From CBFHND01 sp965657085 (GTDB lineage Bacteria > Pseudomonadota > Alphaproteobacteria > Rhodobacterales > Rhodobacteraceae): a DNA stretch of 64,000 bases. The position numbers and the translations under genes are program-made. Below the pieces are notes generated by a model. It made no database searches, had not been told where the DNA came from, and saw only the letters and a list, made by a program, of their open reading frames with translations. This document shows, piece by piece, positions 58,969 to 64,000 of this stretch (position 1 is the stretch's first letter; the number at the start of each line of letters is the position of its first letter). The stretch spans positions 87,120-151,119 of the forward strand of contig CBFHND010000006.1 in assembly GCA_965657085.1 (NCBI GenBank), given 5' to 3'.

Positions 58969-61365
58969 ATGAAATTCACGCTGTCCTGGCTGAAAAACCA
59001 TCTGGAAACCGACGCGTCACTGGAGGAGATCACCTATGCTTTGACGGATCTTGGCCTTGAGGTCGAGGGCGTCGAGGATCGTGGGGCCTCATTGGCCGAT
59101 TTTACCATCGGCAAGGTTCTGAGTGCGGAAAAGCATCCCGATGCGGACCGGTTGCGGGTGTGCCAGGTGGCGACCGACGAAGGCACCAAGCAGATCATTT
59201 GCGGCGCGCCCAATGCGCGCGAAGGTATCACCGTGGTCGTGGCCAAGCCGGGCGTTTACGTGCCGGGCATCGACACGACCATCGGTGTGGGCAAAATCCG
59301 GGGCATCGAAAGCTTTGGCATGATGGCGTCCGAACGCGAGATGGAATTGTCGGAGGAACACGACGGTATCATCGAATTGCCTTCGGGCGAAGTGGGAGAG
59401 CGGTTCGTGGATTGGCTGGCGGCCAACGATCCGACCAAAGTGGACCCGGTTGTCGAAATCGCCATTACGCCCAACCGCCCGGATGCACTGGGCGTGCAGG
59501 GCATCGCCCGCGATCTGGCGGCAAGGGGTCTGGGCACGTTGAAGGCACGTGGTGTTGACCCGGTGCCAGCCAGTTTCGACGCAGATATCGCCGTTTCGAT
59601 CGACGACGACACGCTGGATGGCTGCCCACTGTTTTGCGGGCGCGTGATCCGTGGCGTGACCAACGGGCCAAGTCCCGCGTGGTTGCAAGATGCGCTGCGC
59701 GCTATTGGTCTGCGTCCCATCAGCTTTCTCGTGGATGTGACGAATTTCTTCACCTACGACCGCAACCGCCCGTTGCACGTGTTCGACATGGACAAGGTCG
59801 CGGGCAATTTGCGTGTGCATCGGGCCAAGGGTGGCGAGACGCTGACCGCGCTGGATGAAAAGGAATACACCCTGCACGAGGGGCAAATGGTCATCTCCGA
59901 TGACAACGGTGCCGAAAGCATCGCGGGCATCATGGGCGGGCTCGACACAGGTGTGACCACAGAGACCGTCAACGTCTTTGTCGAAAGCGCCTATTGGGAC
60001 CCGGTTCAGATCGCTTATGCCGGACGCACGCTCAAGATCAACTCGGACGCGCGGTACAGGTTCGAACGTGGCGTTGATCCGGCCTTTACGCCCGAAGGTT
60101 TGGAACTTGCCGTGCGGATGATCGTTGATCAAGCCGGCGGCGAGGCATCTTCGTGGATCCAGGCCGGCAACGTGCCAAACACCGCCAGGGCCTACAAACT
60201 GGACGCGGCGCGGGTGCAGTCCCTGGTTGGCATGGACATCCCCGAAGCAACACAGCGCCAGACACTGACGGCGCTGGGTTTCCGCCTGGAAGGCGACATG
60301 GCCCATGTACCCAGCTGGCGCCCGGATGTGCAGGGGTCGGCGGACCTTGTGGAAGAAGTGGCGCGCATTGCGTCGCTGACCAAGCTGCAGGGCAAGCCCC
60401 TGCCGCGCATCGGTGATGGCGTGCCCAAGCCGGTGATGACGCCAATGCAGCGCCGTGAGCAGGCCGCGCGCCGGACCTGTGCGGCATTGGGCTATGACGA
60501 ATTGGTCACCTACAGCTTTATCGATCAGGCCAGCGCGGCCCTGTTTGGTGGTGGGGACGATGCAACGAAGTTGGAAAACCCAATCTCCAGCGACATGAGC
60601 CATATGCGCCCCGCCTTGCTGCCCGGTCTTCTGGCCGCCGCAGCGCGCAATCAGGCGCGTGGGTTCATGGACTTGTCCCTGTTCGAAGTCGGGCCCGCCT
60701 TCCACGGCGGTGAGCCGGGGGAACAACACCTGCTGGTCAGCGGTCTTCTGGTGGGCCGCACGGGTCCCAAGGATGTGCACGGCGCATCCCGCGCGGTCGA
60801 TGTGTTTGACGTGAAGGCCGATGCCGAAGCCGTTCTGGCCGCCATGGGCGCGCCTGCAAAGGTTCAGATCATGCGCGGAGCGCAAGGGTGGTGGCACCCC
60901 GGTCGTCACGGCAAGATCTGTCTTGGACCGAAAAAGGTTCTGGGCATTTTCGGTGAATTGCACCCCAAGGTGTTGACCGCGATGGATGTCAAAGGCCCCG
61001 CGATGGCCTTCACCCTCTGGCCCGCCGAAGTGCCGATGCCGCGTAGAGCAGGTGCGTCACGCGGTGCTTTGACCATCAGCGATCTGCAAGCGGTCGAGCG
61101 TGACTTTGCCTTTGTGGTGGACGCCGATGTCGAGGCGCTGGCTCTGGTCAATGCCGCCGCTGGTGCGGACAAGGCGCTGATTGAAGATGTGCGCGTGTTC
61201 GATGAGTTTATTGGTGGCAGCGTCGGCGAGGGCAAGAAATCGCTTGCCATCACCGTGCGTCTGCAACCGAAGGAGCAGACCCTGAAGGAAGCGGACATCG
61301 AAGCGGTCAGTGCCAAGGTGATCGAAAAGGTCACCAAGGCGACAGGCGGAACGCTGCGGGGCTAA
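58969..61365 (+). CDS. pheT: Phenylalanine--tRNA ligase beta subunit
   Basis: A 798-residue protein beginning MKFTLSWLKNHLETDASLEE. A tRNA-binding domain follows (IGKVLSAEKHPDADRLRVCQV), then the B3/B4 editing region, the B5 domain, a catalytic-like core with RRTCAALGYDELVTYSFID, and the C-terminal anticodon-binding domain with RDFAFVVDADVEA. It pairs with PheS. I start at 58969, with AAGGGGTTCACGACC upstream, where the conserved N-terminus begins. It is separated from pheS by an esterase gene. Confidence 0.97.
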   Translation: MKFTLSWLKNHLETDASLEEITYALTDLGLEVEGVEDRGASLADFTIGKVLSAEKHPDADRLRVCQVATDEGTKQIICGAPNAREGITVVVAKPGVYVPGIDTTIGVGKIRGIESFGMMASEREMELSEEHDGIIELPSGEVGERFVDWLAANDPTKVDPVVEIAITPNRPDALGVQGIARDLAARGLGTLKARGVDPVPASFDADIAVSIDDDTLDGCPLFCGRVIRGVTNGPSPAWLQDALRAIGLRPISFLVDVTNFFTYDRNRPLHVFDMDKVAGNLRVHRAKGGETLTALDEKEYTLHEGQMVISDDNGAESIAGIMGGLDTGVTTETVNVFVESAYWDPVQIAYAGRTLKINSDARYRFERGVDPAFTPEGLELAVRMIVDQAGGEASSWIQAGNVPNTARAYKLDAARVQSLVGMDIPEATQRQTLTALGFRLEGDMAHVPSWRPDVQGSADLVEEVARIASLTKLQGKPLPRIGDGVPKPVMTPMQRREQAARRTCAALGYDELVTYSFIDQASAALFGGGDDATKLENPISSDMSHMRPALLPGLLAAAARNQARGFMDLSLFEVGPAFHGGEPGEQHLLVSGLLVGRTGPKDVHGASRAVDVFDVKADAEAVLAAMGAPAKVQIMRGAQGWWHPGRHGKICLGPKKVLGIFGELHPKVLTAMDVKGPAMAFTLWPAEVPMPRRAGASRGALTISDLQAVERDFAFVVDADVEALALVNAAAGADKALIEDVRVFDEFIGGSVGEGKKSLAITVRLQPKEQTLKEADIEAVSAKVIEKVTKATGGTLRG

Positions 61366-61411
61366 GCGACCCTCCGGGGCGCGTGTTTGTAGCGCAAAGA
61401 AAGGCTGTGGA

Positions 61412-61861
61412 ATGGGATTGAAAGTCTATTTGTCGGGCGAAATTCACACCGATTGGCGTGAACAGATTGTCGAGGGCGCAAAGGGGCTGGATGTTTTGTT
61501 CAGCGCGCCAGTGACCGATCACGCCGCGAGCGATGATTGTGGTGTCGCGATCCTTGGCGCGGAGGACGACAAGTTCTGGCACGATCGCAAGGGCGCACAG
61601 ATGAACGCCATTCGCACCCGCAAGGGGATCGAGGATGCGGATGTGGTCGTGGTGCGCTTTGGCGATCAGTACAAGCAGTGGAATGCCGCCTTTGATGCGG
61701 GCTATGCTGCGGCGCTGGGCAAGTCGCTGATCATCCTGCACGGGCCAGATCATGCGCATGCGTTGAAAGAGGTCGACGCCGCAGCACTGGCCGTTGCGCA
61801 GGACCCCGCACAAGTGGTGCACATCCTGCATTATGTCCTTACAGGTGCCTTGCCGGGGTGA
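61412..61861 (+). CDS. YtoQ-family protein
   Basis: A 149-residue protein starting MGLKVYLSGEIHTDWREQIV. It has VTDHAASDDCGVAILGAEDD, FWHDRKGAQMNAIRTRKGIED, VVVVRFGDQYKQWNAAFDAGYA and IILHGPDHAHALKEVDAAAL. This is the YtoQ family, related to nucleoside 2-deoxyribosyltransferases, but no reaction is established. It begins 46 bp after pheT on the same strand and is followed at 40 bp by the GMC oxidoreductase gene. It is cytoplasmic by sequence. Confidence 0.92.
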   Translation: MGLKVYLSGEIHTDWREQIVEGAKGLDVLFSAPVTDHAASDDCGVAILGAEDDKFWHDRKGAQMNAIRTRKGIEDADVVVVRFGDQYKQWNAAFDAGYAAALGKSLIILHGPDHAHALKEVDAAALAVAQDPAQVVHILHYVLTGALPG

Positions 61862-61901
61862 TGATCTGCCCTTAGCCTTCAAAGGCAAAAGGGAGCATCT
61901 C

Positions 61902-63491
61902 ATGGAATTCGATTATGTGATCGTCGGCGGTGGGTCGGCGGGCTGTGTCATGGCCGCGCGGCTGAGCGAAGATGCGGATGTTTCCGTTTGCCTGATCGAA
62001 GCGGGAGGCAATGGGCGCGACATATTCGTGCGTGCGCCTGCGCTGGTCGCGGGCATGATTTCCGGACGCCCCAAGATCAACAACTGGGCTTTCCACACCG
62101 AACCCCAGCCCGAATTGAACGGTCGGCGCGGGTTTCAACCGCGCGGCAAGGCATTGGGCGGGTCCAGTGCGATCAACGCGATGCTCTACGTGCGCGGGCA
62201 TCAGCGCGACTATGACGAATGGGCCGATCTGGGGTGCGAGGGTTGGGACTGGAATGCTGTTCTCCCGTATTTCCAGAAGGCGGAAGGCAATGCGCGGGGC
62301 GCGGATGATCTGCATGGTGCAGAAGGCCCCTTGCAGGTCGCCGACCAGTCTGAACCACGCGCGATCTCGCATGCATTTGTGGATGCGGCCGCAGAGATGC
62401 AGGTCCGGCGCAATGAAGATTTCAATGGTCCTGATCAGGAAGGCGTGGGCCACTACCAGGTGACGCAATTTCACTCCGGCAAGGCCAAGGGCGAACGTTG
62501 CAGTGCCGCGGCGGGATATCTGCCTGAAGACGTTCAAGCGCGGCCAAACCTGACGGTGATGACCAAGGCCACCGTTGAACGTGTGCTTGTCGAGGGTGGG
62601 CGTGCCAAAGGCGTGCAACTGTCGTCGGGACAGATGAAGGCGCGGCGCGAAGTGATCCTGAGCGCGGGGGCCTTTGGATCGCCGCAGCTTTTACTGCTGA
62701 GCGGGATCGGGCCGCGCGATGAATTGGCCGCCCACGGTATCGAGGTTGTGCATGAACTGCCCGGTGTGGGTCAGAACCTGCAGGATCACCTCGACTATAT
62801 CATCAGCTATCATTCCAAGCGCTCGGATGTGGTGGGCCTTGGCCCCAAAGGATTGGCTGATCTGGCCAAGGCCGGGTTGAAATGGCGCAAGGACGGCAGC
62901 GGCATGTTCGCCTCGCCCTTCGCCGAAGGCGGTGCGTTTCTGAAATCCCGCCCTGACGTGGACCGCCCCGATCTGCAATTGCATTTCGTGGTGGGCATCG
63001 TGGATGAGCATATGCGCAAGATCCACTTCCGCTTTGGCTACAGCTGCCATGTCTGTGTGCTGCGGCCCCATTCGCGTGGGGTGGTCGGGCTACAGTCGAC
63101 CAAACCGGGGGCAGCCCCGCGCATTGATCCGATGTACCTGAGCGATGCGCGTGATCTGGACCTGCTGAAGACCGGTGCCCGGCAGATGGAAAACATTCTG
63201 GATGCGCCACCGCTTGATCCATGGCGGGGCAAAAAGCTTTATGCCCACGATGGCAGTGATGCCAGTCTTGAGGCAGATATCCGCGCCCGGGCCGACACGA
63301 TCTATCACCCTGTGGGCACCTGCAAAATGGGTGTGGATGACATGGCCGTGGTTGACACCGAGGCCCGTGTGCACGGCATTGACGGTCTACGGGTCGTGGA
63401 TGCATCGGTGATGCCCCGTCTTGTGGGGGGCAACACCAATGCGCCAACAATCATGATCGCCGAAAAGATCGCCGACGCGATGCGCGCCTAG
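61902..63491 (+). CDS. GMC-family FAD-dependent alcohol/choline dehydrogenase
   Basis: A 529-residue flavoenzyme. The FAD motif DYVIVGGGSAGCVMAARLSE is followed by GKALGGSSAINAMLYVRGH (GMC signature 1), SAGAFGSPQLLLLSGIGP (signature 2) and a C-terminal HPVGTCKMG and VDASVMPRLVGGNTNAPTIM with the catalytic His. It is related to BetA and alcohol dehydrogenases. No betaine genes are adjacent, so I do not call it BetA. I start at 61902 (MEFDYVIV), after AAAAGGGAGCATCTC. It shares its CTAG stop with the convergent GST gene. Confidence 0.9.
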   Translation: MEFDYVIVGGGSAGCVMAARLSEDADVSVCLIEAGGNGRDIFVRAPALVAGMISGRPKINNWAFHTEPQPELNGRRGFQPRGKALGGSSAINAMLYVRGHQRDYDEWADLGCEGWDWNAVLPYFQKAEGNARGADDLHGAEGPLQVADQSEPRAISHAFVDAAAEMQVRRNEDFNGPDQEGVGHYQVTQFHSGKAKGERCSAAAGYLPEDVQARPNLTVMTKATVERVLVEGGRAKGVQLSSGQMKARREVILSAGAFGSPQLLLLSGIGPRDELAAHGIEVVHELPGVGQNLQDHLDYIISYHSKRSDVVGLGPKGLADLAKAGLKWRKDGSGMFASPFAEGGAFLKSRPDVDRPDLQLHFVVGIVDEHMRKIHFRFGYSCHVCVLRPHSRGVVGLQSTKPGAAPRIDPMYLSDARDLDLLKTGARQMENILDAPPLDPWRGKKLYAHDGSDASLEADIRARADTIYHPVGTCKMGVDDMAVVDTEARVHGIDGLRVVDASVMPRLVGGNTNAPTIMIAEKIADAMRA

Positions 63492-64000
63492 CTGCGCGGT
63501 GGGATCGTGCGGCCCTTGGCAACTGCGGGACGTGCAAGGAACCGATCCAGATAGGCGACGAGGTTCTTGTGGTCGTCCCAGTTCAGCGCCTCCTTGGCGC
63601 CATAGAAATCAAGCGCGGCCAGCCACGGGCCAAGCGCGATGTCGGCGATGGAATAGCTGCCGGTGATCCAGTCCTTGTCGGACAGTTCCCCGTCCATCAC
63701 AGCCATCAGCCGGGCGGCTTCGGCGAGATAGCGGTCCTGCGGGCGTTTGTCTTCCCACTGTGACCCTGCGAATTTGTAGAAAAACCCCATCTGCCCGAAC
63801 ATCGGACCCACGCCGCCCATTTGAAACATCAGCCACTGCAGGGTCTTGGCACGGTCCGCGGCAGTATCGCCCATCAGCTTGCCGGACTTCTCTGCCAGAT
63901 AGATCAGGATGGCGCCGGACTCAAAGAGCCCAATAGGGGTGCCATCAGGGCCATGCGGATCGATGATCGCAGGGATCTTGTTGTTGGGGTTCAGCGACAG
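63488..64000 (-). CDS. Glutathione S-transferase (YghU/nu-class-like), 5' end cut off by the window edge
   Basis: The 170 residues present lack the extreme N-terminus. They start SLNPNNKIPAIIDPHGPDGT, with the cis-Pro loop, then LFESGAILIYLAEKSGKL. A C-terminal helical domain has TLQWLMFQMGGVGPMFGQMG and WITGSYSIADIALGPWLAAL. The LFESGAILIYLAEK pattern is that of nu-class GSTs such as YghU and YfcG. It would conjugate or reduce with glutathione; the substrate is unknown. The frame is open to the window edge, so the start codon lies outside. Confidence 0.9.
   Translation of the reverse strand: MSLNPNNKIPAIIDPHGPDGTPIGLFESGAILIYLAEKSGKLMGDTAADRAKTLQWLMFQMGGVGPMFGQMGFFYKFAGSQWEDKRPQDRYLAEAARLMAVMDGELSDKDWITGSYSIADIALGPWLAALDFYGAKEALNWDDHKNLVAYLDRFLARPAVAKGRTIPPRS

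Noticed and set aside
59089..60963. Long open frame antisense to pheT
   Set aside because: Same reason: entirely opposite a well-conserved gene, biased composition, no domain.
61902..63491. BetA choline dehydrogenase
   Set aside because: GMC-family signatures are clear, but there is no betI, betB or betaine transporter nearby, so the specific name is not supported.

Overview
The window looks like chromosomal DNA from a marine Roseobacter-group member of the Rhodobacterales (Alphaproteobacteria). It is GC-rich and densely coded. Its gene content (TauR/Tpa/Xsc/Pta with SoeABC, Mcl1, MnmD beside a DAO oxidoreductase, DgcN/DgcA, FYDLN-acid protein, YtoQ, DUF1244) is characteristic of that group. 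I see no prophage, transposase, integron, CRISPR array or plasmid gene. One tRNA gene, tRNA-Ala(GGC), is present.

Layout. 1-1010: truncated ArsR regulator divergent from a NIPSNAP/ABM pair. 1111-8980: FadH, RppH, a secreted Cys-rich protein, an nth/sugar kinase/GNAT operon, an Ada-like repair protein, an OmpA lipoprotein and an FMN reductase. 8977-15748: VOC protein, HTD2-like dehydratase, DAO oxidoreductase head-to-head with mnmD, an EamA transporter, a lytic transglycosylase and dapA.

15871-30438 is the metabolic centrepiece, a complete taurine dissimilation regulon. TauABC imports taurine. Tpa transfers its amino group to pyruvate, giving sulfoacetaldehyde. Xsc splits this to sulfite and acetyl phosphate, and Pta makes acetyl-CoA. 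SoeABC oxidises the sulfite at the inner membrane. tauR, xsc, pta and soeABC are collinear, and the pta-soeA-soeB-soeC junctions overlap by 4 bp. tpa and tauABC diverge from a 410-bp regulatory region. A small glycine-zipper lipoprotein gene lies between tpa and tauR, and TauC carries a large extra periplasmic segment.

30629-36269: phasin, a DevA/C/B-like ABC exporter operon, a frameshifted DUF2867 gene and tRNA-Ala. 36355-41993: FYDLN protein, a YgjP-type metallopeptidase, a GntR regulator with an SsuABC-like importer of unknown substrate, and an orphan PAS histidine kinase. 42009-45641: accA, a LysE/Lrp exporter pair, a DUF302 protein and mcl1. 45904-48797: a D-glutamate catabolic set (dgcN, dgcA, D-amino-acid transaminase). 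48839-55551: EamA transporter, GST, OsmC, DUF1244, N-formylglutamate amidohydrolase, pyruvate kinase, rpmI-rplT and a short BLUF photoreceptor. 55555-64000: OmpA-like protein, pheS and pheT split by an esterase gene, YtoQ, a GMC oxidoreductase and a truncated GST.

Between genes there are short hairpin repeats, often followed by CTTACG, and two copies of a 23-bp downstream repeat. The least explained features are the TauC insert, the wedged lipoprotein, the hairpin family flanking the pheS/pheT insert, the DUF2867 frameshift and the orphan GntR-ABC importer.
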